From NCBI RefSeq assembly GCF_002211285.1, contig NZ_LOKX01000023.1:248001-312000 (forward strand): a DNA stretch of 64,000 bases, written 5' to 3'. Positions 25,476 through 36,300 of this stretch are shown here, piece by piece (position 1 is the first letter of the stretch; the number at the start of each line of letters is the position of its first letter). Made by a program: the position numbers and the translations under genes. This DNA comes from Rhizobium sp. R635 (GTDB lineage: Bacteria; Pseudomonadota; Alphaproteobacteria; Rhizobiales; Rhizobiaceae). The notes under the pieces were generated by a model. That model ran no database searches. It was not told the DNA's origin and worked only from the letters and a program-made list of their open reading frames with translations.

Positions 25476-27002
25476 TCACTTCTTGATCGAAGCGTTCCAG
25501 AAATACGGCCACGGAGCCGGATCGACACCTTCGAGCTTGACCGATTTCGCCGAGACGGCATTGAAATCGCCGATCTTCATGAAGGGCGCATCTGCATAAA
25601 CCGCCTTCTGGACATCGGCCCAGAGCGCCACCCGCTTCTTCGGATCGACTTCGGAAGTGAAGGCATCCACCGCAGCCTTGCGGGCCGGCGTGTCCCACCA
25701 GCCCGGCGAGCTGGTCGAGAGCGAGCCGATGAGAGCCGGCTCCGGCAGGAAGGGGCTGTGGGTGATGTAGATATCCCAGAGCTTCGGATCGGTGCGGCGT
25801 TGCGTCAGCGTCGCCCAGTCCACCACCTGCATATCGACGGTGAAGCCGGCAAGCTTCAGATATTCGGCGGCGACCTGCGCCATCTTGTAGTGGAACTCGT
25901 ACTGCCGGCTGGTCAGGATGCGGATCGGCTCGCCATTGTAACCGGCCTTCTTGGCGGCAGCCGCCGCCCCTTCCGGATCGGCGACATTATAGGCCCCCTC
26001 GACGCCGGCATCCGTCGACCAGGCAAAGGTCTTCGGATAGATCGAGCCGTCGAGCGCGTAGAAATCCGTGCCGCCGAAGGCTGCGGCCAGCATGTCTTCC
26101 ATGCTGAGCGCCTGACGGATCGCCTTGCGAACCTCGACATTCCCGGCAACACCTTCCTTCGTGTTGAAGACGAAGACCGGATAACCGAAGGGCTTCAGCA
26201 TGACCGGCTGCGAGGCTGTGGAGGCCTTCAGCTTGTCGTAGGATTCGACCGGAATCGAATCGACGTAATCATACTGGCCTGAGATGGCGGCCTCGACGCG
26301 GGTGTTCGGGTCCGGCACCGGCACGAAGCGGATCTCGTCGAGGTATTGATGACGGGCGCCGCCATAACCGTTGCTATCGCCTTCGCGCGACTTGTAGCCG
26401 TCGAAGCGAACGAGCTGGATATACTGGTCGGCCTTGCGCTCCTTCAGCATATAGGGGCCGGTGCCGATGAAGTCCTTCATAGGCTCGTCCTGCTTTTCGG
26501 CGGGGATGATGATCGCGGCCGAATTGTTGAAGGCGAGCAGCGAGGTCAGCGGCGCATAGGGCTGCTTCAGCGTGATGGTGACGGTCGCCGGGTCGGTCGC
26601 GGTGATCTTGTCGATGAAGCCAGCCACCTGCTTGCCGCGCGAGGCGATCTTCATCCAGCGGCCGAGCGAGGCGACGACATCTTCCGAGGTCATATCGCTA
26701 TTGTCGTGGAACTTGATGCCGGTCCGGAGCTTGATCGTATAGGTTTTGCCGTCGGCGCTGATCTCGGGCAGGCCTTCGGCCAGAAGCGGCGTGACGTTCC
26801 AACTCTTGTCGAAAGTGTAGAGCGTTTCAAAAATATGCTGCGTGACGATGCCGACGAGATCGGCCGTCGACGACATCGGATCGAGCGTCGGCGGCTCGCC
26901 GATGGTGGCGACATTGATGACGCCGCCCTTTTCCTGGGCAAGCAGGGTCGACGGCAGGGCGACAAGCGCAGTGCCGAGCAGGAATGCGACCAGTGTTTTC
27001 AT
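25476..27002 (-). CDS. Peptide/opine-type ABC transporter substrate-binding protein (family 5)
   Basis: The 508-residue periplasmic receptor starts at an ATG with a GGGAG ribosome site six bases upstream. The signal peptide (KTLVAFLLGTALVALPSTLLAQ) is cleaved near residue 22. Family-5 features are LAEGLPEISADGKTYTIKLR-like text, FHDNSDMTSEDVVASL and GTGPYMLKE. It is the first gene of the operon that continues with DppB, DppC, RidA, SelA-like enzyme, fused ATPase and AllE. The associated enzymes suggest an amino-sugar or ureide-like ligand rather than ordinary peptides. Confidence 0.93.
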   Translation of the reverse strand: MKTLVAFLLGTALVALPSTLLAQEKGGVINVATIGEPPTLDPMSSTADLVGIVTQHIFETLYTFDKSWNVTPLLAEGLPEISADGKTYTIKLRTGIKFHDNSDMTSEDVVASLGRWMKIASRGKQVAGFIDKITATDPATVTITLKQPYAPLTSLLAFNNSAAIIIPAEKQDEPMKDFIGTGPYMLKERKADQYIQLVRFDGYKSREGDSNGYGGARHQYLDEIRFVPVPDPNTRVEAAISGQYDYVDSIPVESYDKLKASTASQPVMLKPFGYPVFVFNTKEGVAGNVEVRKAIRQALSMEDMLAAAFGGTDFYALDGSIYPKTFAWSTDAGVEGAYNVADPEGAAAAAKKAGYNGEPIRILTSRQYEFHYKMAQVAAEYLKLAGFTVDMQVVDWATLTQRRTDPKLWDIYITHSPFLPEPALIGSLSTSSPGWWDTPARKAAVDAFTSEVDPKKRVALWADVQKAVYADAPFMKIGDFNAVSAKSVKLEGVDPAPWPYFWNASIKK

Positions 27003-27228
27003 GATAGGCTCCCGTTTAGTTCCACTATTATGTAAGTCATCTTTTTGTAACAGAATAAGAGAGGAAACTATCGTGTCAAGCCGAAGCCGCGGATTATGTC
27101 GTCGGCAGAGCTCGGAACGCCTGAAAGAGCACGACATCACCGGCCGCGACTGGCCACATGCGCAAAGACCGCGCATCATGCAGGCATGAAGAATCGGCGG
27201 CGCCAGGTTTCAACCAAGGGGGGATGGG

Positions 27229-27813
27229 ATGAGCATCGATTTCAACGCGGGAAAATGGCGGAACGAGCCGGCCAGCTGGCACGCCGACGAAACCGGCCTG
27301 ACGATGACAACGGACGAAAAGACCGATTTCTGGCGCGAAACCTATTACGGCTTCACCCGCGACACCGGCCACTTCCTCGCCTTTCCCACCGGCGACAGCT
27401 TCACCGCGCAGATCCGCATCCAGGGTGAATTCCGCACCCTCTACGACCAGGCGGGCCTGATGGTGCGCATCGACGAAAGACGCTGGGTGAAGACAGGCGT
27501 CGAATTCACCGACGGCGAACCCTTCCTCAGCACCGTCGTCACCGACGGAAAATCCGACTGGTCGGTGGCACAGCCCTTCAAGGAGCTCGAGGATTTCCGC
27601 ATCCGCGTCACCGTTGCCAACGGAGCGATGCGTATCCAGGCCTCACGCGATGGGCGCTTCTGGCCGCTGCTGCGGCTAGCGCCCTTCCCGGCTGCCGAGC
27701 GGTATGAGGTGGGACCGGCTGCGTGTACGCCAGAGCGCAGTGGGTTGATGGTGCGGTTTTCGGAGTTTTCGGTTAGGCCGGCGATTACGACAGGGCTGCA
27801 TGATTTGAGTTGA
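27229..27813 (+). CDS. DUF1349 domain protein
   Basis: The 194-residue protein matches the DUF1349/YesU family, a concanavalin-like beta-sandwich. Typical segments are FWRETYYGFTRDTGHF, YDQAGLMVRID and WVKTGVEFTDGEP. The fold binds or handles carbohydrates in relatives, but no catalytic residues can be assigned. A GGGG-rich ribosome site precedes the ATG. No signal peptide is visible. It is divergent from the importer operon and stands alone. Confidence 0.85.
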   Translation: MSIDFNAGKWRNEPASWHADETGLTMTTDEKTDFWRETYYGFTRDTGHFLAFPTGDSFTAQIRIQGEFRTLYDQAGLMVRIDERRWVKTGVEFTDGEPFLSTVVTDGKSDWSVAQPFKELEDFRIRVTVANGAMRIQASRDGRFWPLLRLAPFPAAERYEVGPAACTPERSGLMVRFSEFSVRPAITTGLHDLS

Positions 27814-27903
27814 GGAACGCTGTAATATGTTCAAACGCCGGCTGATATTCTCCCCGGCCGACTGCGCCTTTTAGCGGAACCGGCGGCGGCTGAAGTCCCA
27901 TCT

Positions 27904-28218
27904 TCACTCGTGCATGTCGTACTCTCGACGGCAATACACAAATCCAGATAATTGGTCCAAGTCTTTGAATGGCAAAGCTGCGTGGGAACATTCCACGTCG
28001 ATACGCTCTACCAATCCGGAATCAACAGAGGCGAAAATATTTGTAGATAATACTTCTATACTTTCCATATCAAAATCAGTTGGCTCACGATCCATGTAAT
28101 ACCTTAAAAGAAGAGTTTTCTCATCGTATCCGGCAGCAATGGCCCTAATTTCTGGATAGACCTCCCCAAGCAGGCTCTGCCAAATATGAAGGATCAGCCA
28201 GTTTGGAAGTTTGTTCAC
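27904..28218 (-). CDS. Small acidic protein, immunity-protein-like
   Basis: The 104-residue product starts at a GTG with an AAGG site. It begins with two helices (NWLILHIWQSLLGEVYPEIRAIAAGY), a strand (KTLLLRYYMD) and an acidic middle, and ends in FVYCRREYD. This helix-strand order is common among small immunity proteins of polymorphic-toxin and CDI loci, as I remember them. It is the last of five small minus-strand genes behind the CdiA-like gene and is clearly AT-richer than the core genome. No toxin partner is adjacent. Confidence 0.55.
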   Translation of the reverse strand: MNKLPNWLILHIWQSLLGEVYPEIRAIAAGYDEKTLLLRYYMDREPTDFDMESIEVLSTNIFASVDSGLVERIDVECSHAALPFKDLDQLSGFVYCRREYDMHE

Positions 28219-28388
28219 CGTTGTCGCCTTTGCACGCAGAATTAATTCAAAAGCTCACATAGCAGGCTGCCAAGAATGGTTTGAACCCTAGCTGAATCCG
28301 TCAATGGTCAGCGGGCGACCGGCGCTTAACCTGAAATTACCGGATGCGACATACTGGAAATGCCACCAGATACCGCGTGACCGCTCTA

Positions 28389-28754
28389 TCAAGGACTATT
28401 CGGTCCAAAAATACGTTGATGTTCTTCCCGCATTCGTTCGCCGAGAAGTTTGACGACCGGATCAGCTGAAGACCCGTCCGGTGGAAGATGCTCGATAAAG
28501 GAAACTGATATCAATTCCGTCAACGATTCACTTTGGCCCCCAAAATTATCCTCCAAGTAGGTGAGGAAGCTTATTACCCACTCATCGTCAGGAACGCGTT
28601 CAACAAGCCGGCAATAATCTGCCATCAATAAATGAGGCAGGATTGCACCGTCATTGTCTTTCAAATGTTCGGCTAACACATCTTCAAGCTGCTTAAATTT
28701 GAAAGCTGCCCCCGCTGTAAATGACACACAAACAGTTCGCGCCACGGTATTCAT
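28389..28754 (-). CDS. Small protein resembling DUF7674, possible immunity protein
   Basis: The 121-residue product (from the ATG at 28752-28754) has a pattern LEDVLAEHLKDN...LLPHLLMADYCRLVE, then FLTYLEDNFG and a VSFIEHLP segment. This matches a small helical family I know as DUF7674, often found beside polymorphic toxins. A GTG start 48 bases upstream would add a hydrophobic stretch and is less likely. No ribosome site is clear. AT-rich composition and position support membership of the immunity array. Confidence 0.6.
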   Translation of the reverse strand: MNTVARTVCVSFTAGAAFKFKQLEDVLAEHLKDNDGAILPHLLMADYCRLVERVPDDEWVISFLTYLEDNFGGQSESLTELISVSFIEHLPPDGSSADPVVKLLGERMREEHQRIFGPNSP

Positions 28755-28813
28755 TTTAGCGTGCCAAGAATATCTCAGATTATATACACATATATATCCC
28801 ACTCAAATTCAGA

Positions 28814-29053
28814 TCACCTAATGAAATTCCATGCATTTTCTTCCAAATTCATTTCCCTAGCTAGGTCCTGAATGGCTATCAGCTCCTCTGGATTCGACAC
28901 TACGTCGCACTCGTACAATTGCACGCATAGATTTTCTAACGCGACAACACATTCATTGTGCTCCACCAGAGATATGTACTCCCGAATATATTCTCCGCCT
29001 AACCGCTCGTTAAAATCACTGATAAATTTAATTAATCGCTTCTCGATTTCCAT
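28814..29053 (-). CDS. MafI-family immunity protein
   Basis: The 79-residue protein fits the MafI pattern: an N-terminal helix (EKRLIKFISDFNERL), EYISLVEHNECVVALENLCVQLYECD, then EELIAIQDLAREMNLEENAWNF. MafI proteins protect against secreted MafB-type and related polymorphic toxins. I start at the ATG of 29051-29053, which has a GAGG site nine bases upstream; a TTG 15 bases earlier is possible. No MafB toxin is next to it, so it is an orphan or guards against toxins of other strains. Confidence 0.75.
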   Translation of the reverse strand: MEIEKRLIKFISDFNERLGGEYIREYISLVEHNECVVALENLCVQLYECDVVSNPEELIAIQDLAREMNLEENAWNFIR

Positions 29054-29199
29054 CCATTCGCACCTCAAGAGTGTGAGTAACGAAGCGCTTGCTGCGAAAA
29101 AGAATTCCCGAGACTACCAATCAGCTAACCTGCGTCGACCAAATTCATTTCGGGCGCCGAAAGGCAGTCAACTCGGCGCACAAACACCGGCAAGAGATT

Positions 29200-29658
29200 T
29201 TAAAAATCCGGGTCGTCCTTGCAATCTCCAGTCATCACACATTTGGAGCCGATTGATGTTTTGTGTGGCAACCGGCTGAGGAACTCACATGCCCACATGT
29301 GTTGAGCGAAATCGGAATCCACGTCCGTGCCATCAATCATGACTGTTCCGCGTCTGACGACAAGCTGTACTGTCCCGCCTGCGATCTGGAGGGCGATTAT
29401 TCTGATGAATATATTCGCGAATTGGCATGGCCGCATGGCCACTGCGACCTTCGTCCACTTTTCATCCCCCTTATGCTGAGCCAGGTCCGCTATCTCTGAA
29501 AGCAAAACTCCATCGTCGGCTTCGATCCTCTCACCGAGTCTTTCCAGGCCCATCTTATCGGCCTTCTCAACCAGCCCAGCCAGTTCAACTGCGATCTGCT
29601 GAGCACCGTTGCCGTCGTTAAACCGTTCGAGTGCGGATATCAGCTGCGCCGAATCCAT
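29200..29658 (-). CDS. Hypothetical protein in the immunity array
   Basis: The 152-residue product has a helical, acidic N-terminal half (SALERFNDGNGAQQIAVELAGLVEKADKM) and a C-terminal half with two hydrophobic strands. There is no signal peptide and I do not recognise the family. No ribosome site is evident, so the start is uncertain. Orientation, size and AT-richer composition match its neighbours, which makes an immunity role possible but unproven. Confidence 0.5.
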   Translation of the reverse strand: MDSAQLISALERFNDGNGAQQIAVELAGLVEKADKMGLERLGERIEADDGVLLSEIADLAQHKGDEKWTKVAVAMRPCQFANIFIRIIALQIAGGTVQLVVRRGTVMIDGTDVDSDFAQHMWACEFLSRLPHKTSIGSKCVMTGDCKDDPDF

Positions 29659-29911
29659 AGCGTGGATGCGGGCAACGCAACGACCGCACAGAAAGCGGCC
29701 ATAAATTTATTTCGGGACATCCAAAGTACCTGCTGATGCATTTTAACAGCGGCGATATCGACTGCGTCTTGGAGTTGTTCAACGTTGGGAACGACGGGTT
29801 TCCGGCCGCTTTCCAAGCCACAACCTTAAAGAACCTCTCCCAGAACCGCTTGCGCGAACCCAACGGCTGTGCGTTCTACAATTCGGAACAGGCGGAGGCG
29901 CGCTTTGCTGT

Positions 29912-30319
29912 TCACTTAAAATCTACTTGGCAAGCAGACAGGGGAAAACTGCGCCCGTCTGAAATTAAGAAGTTTCCATCTTCGATTCGAGCCAGCAACA
30001 GGCCAAGACTCATTGCGCCGGCATTAACATCTTTTCTCCAACCTTCGACGTCACCGTGATACTCAATCGCATGGAATAGGGGGCCGCCCGGCGGCGTAAT
30101 CCTGCACCCACTTTCATTCAATCCTCCTCGCGTCGCTGCCCTCGGCTTAACGTTTCGGGTGAGATTGCTGAACTGCTTAGCGAATTTGTTTTTCCCATCA
30201 TCTGAGAAATACGAAAACTCGACGCCATCAACAGTCTCCGTACCGGGAATGACCCGCGCATTACGCCGCTCAAATTTGCCTCCGAGTATTCTTTCCAGCC
30301 TACCGAGTTCGCCAGTCAT
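29912..30319 (-). CDS. cdiI: Probable cognate CDI immunity protein (CdiI)
   Basis: The 135-residue protein is encoded immediately after the CdiA-like gene. The ATG at 30317-30319 has an AGGAGG site five bases upstream that directly follows the cdiA stop codon, so translation is probably coupled. In CDI loci the gene in this position encodes the immunity protein that binds and blocks the CdiA C-terminal toxin. I recognise no domain: it is a soluble, mixed alpha/beta-looking protein with many charged residues. The assignment rests on position and spacing. Confidence 0.7.
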   Translation of the reverse strand: MTGELGRLERILGGKFERRNARVIPGTETVDGVEFSYFSDDGKNKFAKQFSNLTRNVKPRAATRGGLNESGCRITPPGGPLFHAIEYHGDVEGWRKDVNAGAMSLGLLLARIEDGNFLISDGRSFPLSACQVDFK

Positions 30320-30330
30320 CACCCCCTCCT

Positions 30331-33300
30331 TTACTTGATTGGAGTAAGTAAAAATTTCACGTTTGATATGCCATTCGCAAGAAACACCTTCGAGTAATAG
30401 TTTGCGAACTGGACGCTATTAGTGTGGTAAATTACGCCACCTGCAAACGCTTGCGAATATTTCTTTGCTTGTGCTAACACCTTCGCCTGCTCCGTCTTCG
30501 ACCATGACCAGGAACCGATACTGCCGAATGGGTTTCGGATCGATTTTGTCCAGTTGGCAACATATTTTGCTTCAACTGCGGTCAGTTTTCCATCTATTCG
30601 CGTGACGTCGTCTGCAACACCATTGACTATCTCACCGTCAATCACGGTCTGGTATTTACGCTCGTCGGCTGTCGCGTTGTCGTATTTTGCTCGCACATTT
30701 TCTTCATAATTGTCTGCTCTTTCGCCAGTCGTCCTGCCATCAACGGTGACAGGAGCCGTTTCGAGGAGCTGATCTCCCTTAATGCTTAGTGCTGGATCGG
30801 AAGGATCAAAATCACCTTGTATCTTTGGTCTGACTCCTGCCAGCCCCTCGGCAGTTCGGATGTCATCCATGCACAGGAAATCGCAGGCGCCCAAAGTCGT
30901 GGTAATCGAGCGGGCAAGCAAGCCTTCGAACTCACTAAAGAGAGGAGTGCCCGCAGTCACCTGAGCAAGATATTGCCAAGTCTCGCCTTCTACATCGCTT
31001 TGCCACCCGTAGAGTGTGTTTGCAATCGCCATAGGGGACGCATTCGGATCCAGCGTCCAATCGGTATTCCCGATAAGGACGCGCATCTCGTCGCCGGCTT
31101 TAATTTCGTTCAGGTGGTCACGAACACAACTCAGATTATTGCCGCACAATTTGAGCGCGGTGAGGTTCGCGCGCGATTGCACAATCGCCGTGTTCCAGGC
31201 GCTCTGGCGACATGAAACCGGGTTGGCCACTTTCTCACACGCGGCGAATTTCTCATACAATTCCTGCAGTTCTTTGTGTTTGAGATAATTGTTTTGGTAG
31301 TTGGCCGCCCCGTAGGCAGCACCTTCGCCGCCACCAATGATTCCGCCGATACCCGCCGTCAGACTCGCTCCGATCAGCTTGGCGAGCGCAGCGCCCTCCG
31401 GTGTCCCTTCGTATTTCGTGCCCTTAAGCATGCCGTTGACGAGCTCGGCGATGGCCGGCGCCATCAAGGTCGTAGCGGCGCCGCCAAGAGCGGCCTTAAT
31501 CGCTCCCTCCCAACCGTTGACGCCACCAAGGATACCGCCACCGATCGCATGGAGAGCCGCACGGCCGACACCACCTTCCTTCCAGTAATCCATTCCGGCT
31601 TGGTCTTCGTTCAGGGCAGCCTGCTTGTAGAATTCGCTGGCAATGTCGCCCACCAATCCCGCCATGGTCTTCTGCGCTTCCTGCAGATCGGCCTGCGTCT
31701 TGTACTGGTCACGCAGGATGTTCCGCAAATCCGGCAGGCCGGGCAGCGAGGAGTTGGTGTTGTCAGTATCTCGACGGATCGTACCAATATCCTGCGTCTG
31801 ATGCTCCGGATCGGTGATGGTGATGCTGATATTGCCACCGATGGCCGAATAGGCCTTGCCGGTTTCGCTCTCTCCGTCATTGACCTTTGCGAGGCTCAGG
31901 CCGCCGGAGCCGATCGAAGCGCCGTACGTGTCGGCCTTCCAGCGCGAATGGGTATCGACGTCAGTCACCTCGAGCGTACCGGTTTTGAATTGATTCTGGT
32001 TGGTCGATGCCTCACTGGTGATCAGCCCGCCCACGAGCGTCGTCTTCTTGTCGATGGTCAGATCGAGACCACCGGTGCCGGCATGGATGCCGGACTGCTC
32101 CGCGACGATGGCGGCGTCGCCCGTCGCCTTCTGCGTCGCACCGGATGCGCTGAAGCCGTCGGAGCCGATCGAACCGGAGAGATTGAGCTGGCGGGCCTCA
32201 GCAGTCGCCGTGTCCACCAGGCTTTCGACCGTCAGGTTGCGGACGGCGGCGGTCACCGAATTTCCGGTAACGGTAGCGCCTCTCAGAGTGAGGTCGTTGG
32301 TGAGGATGGTAACGTCGCCGGTGCCATTGACATGAGTATTATAATGCGTGAGCCCCGTCGTGCCGTCATTGCCCTTGCCGTAGGATCCGCTGACGTTGAC
32401 GCCGGGTGTGCCGCAACCGGACTTCGTGCCGCACTTCCAGCTGACGCCGACGCCGACGCTGTAGGACGAGTTCTGGCTAGATGTATCTGACGTGCCAATC
32501 GGGGCGTTGAGATTGATATTTCCGTTCTGCGCCGACAGGAAAATATCGCCGGCCAGCGGATCATCAGAGAGCGTCGGCAGGCCGAATTTGTCATAACCGG
32601 CAGCGATTTGCGCCCCTTCGCTGGTGATCGAGCCGTTCTCAGCCTCCAGGGTGATCGAGCGGCCGGCACGGATGCCGGTCACGACTGGCGTCGAAGATGA
32701 CGAAGACGAACTGCTTTCCTGATGGTTGATACCAGCCGACAGCGAGACCGAGAAACTGAGACCTTTCGCCTCGGGCGACGTGTCCGTCAATTGCTTATAT
32801 GCTTCCTTCAGACCCTGGTAGCCCTGATAGAAGCCAAGGGCTGCGATGGTGGTGTTGGTGACTGCGTTGACGCGAGTGTCGCCGGTCAACCGCTCGGACG
32901 AGTTCATGATGCTCTGGGCTGCACTTCCCAACTGACTGGAAACGGAGAGCGTCACGCCAGCGAAGGTCTTTTCGTGAATCTCCTCGTAATTGGTCTTATC
33001 CGCTGCCGAGAGAAGGTTGATGTCCTTGCCGGCGAAGAGGTTGACATCGCGCTCGGCTGAGGCCCCCGCAGCCTGCAGATTGACATTGTTACCGGCGGAG
33101 ATGTTGAGGTCGCGGCCGGCAGACAGTATTGAGGCTGCGTTGGTGTTGGATTGCTGCGCCGAGCTGTCCTTGCTCGTCTGCGCGCCGATGCCTACAGAGA
33201 AGCCGCCCCCACTCGAACCGAAAGAAATGCCGAAGCCGGACTTCTTCTCCTGCTCGGACTGCGAGAAGCTCTCTCCGCCAGGCGTGACGTTGACATCACG

Positions 33301-36300
33301 CTTGGCTGACAGATTGATGTCGTTCTCGGCGTCGACGGACGAGCCCATAATGTTCAAATCGGTGTCTCGGGCCGTCAGATTGACATCCTGGCCCGCCGAA
33401 AGTGCCGAGCCGACATTCAGCGTCGACGCCTGGGCGCCCTTGTTCTGCTGGCTGCCGTAGATCGAAATGAAGCCGCCACCGCCGCCGATGCCGAAGCCGG
33501 ATTTCTTGCGCTGCTCTTCGAACTCGTGGGTTTCTTGCGCCCCGATGATCGAAACGCTGTCGCCTTCGACGGAGATCGAGCCATCGGCATTGGCGCTGGA
33601 ACCCGCGATCACTGCCGCGCCACCAGCGTTCAGGCTGATATTGCCGGATGCGCCGAGCTCGGAAGCGACCGTCGTCTCGTCATAGCTCTTGTAGCTGGAC
33701 GAGCCCTTGGACAGGAAACCGCTGCGCGAGCCCTTGTCGTCCTTGGCGGTGGTGTCCTTGCCGGAGGCGACGACGAGGTCGCCGCTGGCGGTGATGCTCA
33801 GGTCTGCCGCGGCGCCGCCCTCCTTGCCGGCCTCGATCTTCGAAGCCGAGATGACCGTGTCCTTGCCCGAGGTGATGTCCACACCGCCGCCGCCTGTGAT
33901 GGCGGAGCCGACGGCTGTCGTCGTTTCGAGATGCGTGGTGGTCTTCTCGCTCTTGCCGAGGAAACCGCCCTTGGTGCTGAGCCTGGTGTCGAGGGTCGCG
34001 GTGTCGGTGGCTTCGGCGATCGTCACATCGCCGTCGGCCTTGAGAGCGAGCTTGCCGTCGGCGGAAAGCTTGCTGCCGACGATGTTGAGGTCGTGATCGC
34101 CGCTGCCGCTGCCCGCCGTCACCGAGAGATCGCCGCCGGCCGATATCTCCGAGCCGACATGGATGATCGACGAGGCGGACTTCTTGCCGAAGGTGGATGC
34201 GGAATGCTCCTGCGCGGCTGTGATGTTGATATCGTCGCCGGCGGTGAGCGCGACATTGCCGCCGGCCTTGACGGAGGAGCCGGAGAGCAGGATGTCGTCG
34301 TCGGCCTTGATGGTCGCATTCGTGCCGGCGGAAAGCTGCGATTGCTGCTGGTCGGTGGAGAGGGTCCTGGTGTAGCCGGATTGGTTGTTGCGGGCGACGT
34401 CGGTCGACACCACGGCCACCGAGCCCTTGTCGGCAATCACATCGAGCGTCGTGCCCGCTTTGGCGGAGCTGCCGATGACGTTGACATTGTCGGTGGCCTC
34501 GATCGTCAGAGCCTTGCCGCTGGCGATCTGGCTGCCGGTGGCATTTTGCTGACCTGCGTTTTCGACCTTGGCGGCAGCCAGCGTCACATTCTTGCCGGTG
34601 AGCGTGGCGTCGCCTGTTGCATTGACCTTGACGCCCTTGAGAGCGAGATCGCCACTGCCGCCGGCGAGCTCCAGAGCGCCGCCTGCCGTCACGCCTGCAT
34701 TGGTATTGACGACGTTCTGGCCGCCGATCGTCATCGTCTGGGCGGCGAGCGTGATGCCGTTGGTGGCATTGAGCGCCGTGTCGCCGCGCGACAGGAACGT
34801 GCCGCTGCCCTGGATGGAGCCGCCGGAGACGGTAAGGCTGCCATTGGATGCGATCAGGCCGGAATTGGCGAGATTGCCGACCGTCATGTTGACCGAGCCG
34901 CCCGCCATGGCGGCGCCGGCGCCGGTCAGCTTCTGCCGGTCGGCGGCGGCGACGTAGACGACAGGCGCCAGCACCGGGACGCCGTTGACGGTCTGCCACT
35001 GATAGAGAACGATCGACTTGGTGAGAGCTGCCGCCTGCTCAGGCGTGAGGCCTTGGCCGACGGCCAGGTGGTGATCCTTGGCATAGGTGGCGCCGTTGTC
35101 GAGCAGCGCCTTCATCTGCTCGATGGCGCTGCCGCCGGCGATGAAGGTGCTTCTGCCGAGTCCCTCGCCGACGAGCTGCCGCAACTGCGTGTCGATCAGC
35201 TGGTTCTCGAAATAGGCATCTCCGAGGAACGGCACCGTCGTCTCCGGCTGATAGCCGATTTGATCCATGAAATAACCGGAGCCATAGAACTTGCCGACAT
35301 CAAGGTAGGCTGCGCGGGTTTCGAACAGGAAGGTCTGGTGGGCTATCTTACCGCCGAAGCCGCCGGAATCCGGGTTGGCGGGAGGTAGAAGGGCGGCACT
35401 GCCGAGCCCCGAATTGACGTTGAACAGCGCGCCGCCGGCCGTCAGGCCGGTGAGCGCCGACAGCGGATCGCCGGGATTGCTTGCGGCGGTGACGCTGGCG
35501 CCACCGGCCATAGAGCCGGCCGCCGATGTGTTGCTGACGCTGCCGAAATCGACGGAGAGCACGCCGCCGGCCTTGATGTTGGCCGATACGCCGCCGATCG
35601 CCTGGACGGAACTGACGATCGTAGAGCCGTTGGCGATGTTCTTCGAGGGATTGGCGGTGCCGTTGGCATTATAGGCGGTGCAGGTGCCCTGGGCATGGCA
35701 GGTCGTCGTCGTCGTGCGAAAAAGGCTGACGCCTGTATTGGTCAGCGTCGAGCCCTCCAGCGTCGCGTCGCCGCCGGCCTCGATCGAGCTGTAGGAATTG
35801 GTCAGATTCGTGGCGTCGATGGTGAGGTCGCGGCTCGCCCGGATCGTCGCTTCGGGGCTGAGCGTACCGACCAACCGGTCCTCGTAGACCGACTGGCTGA
35901 GATTGGACGACCAGTCCCAGGTATAGGTCGTGCTTTCGTCCGAGCCGCTGAAATTGACCTCGTCGACGATGAAATAGCGCGACGGATTGTTTGGATCGAC
36001 GACGGGATTGCCGTTCGCATCCCTCGGCACGCGGTCCCTGATCCAGTCGATGATCGGGCCGACCTTCTCGGGTCCGTCGGCCGAAATCCAGGTCCAGGCA
36101 TGATAGACGGTGCCGTCGGCGAGCGTCGCCTTCGACCAGAGCAGCGGCTCATAATCCTGCCACAAGGCCGGATCGACGCCGGCATAGAGCTGGTACATGT
36201 TCTGATCGGCGGTCTCGAGATAACCGAAGGGCAGGCCGGCAGCGACGGGATTGAGCGTGAAGCCGCTGACGATGCCCGAGGAGACCAGCGTCGCGGTCGT

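Noticed and set aside
29618..29863. Possible 81-codon minus-strand gene between two immunity-like genes
   Set aside because: It overlaps the start of the 29200-29658 gene, has no ribosome site, and its composition looks like random reading of non-coding DNA.
33526..35388. Long plus-strand open frame inside the CdiA gene
   Set aside because: It lies opposite the repeat region of the exoprotein and its product mirrors that repeat periodicity; no start context.
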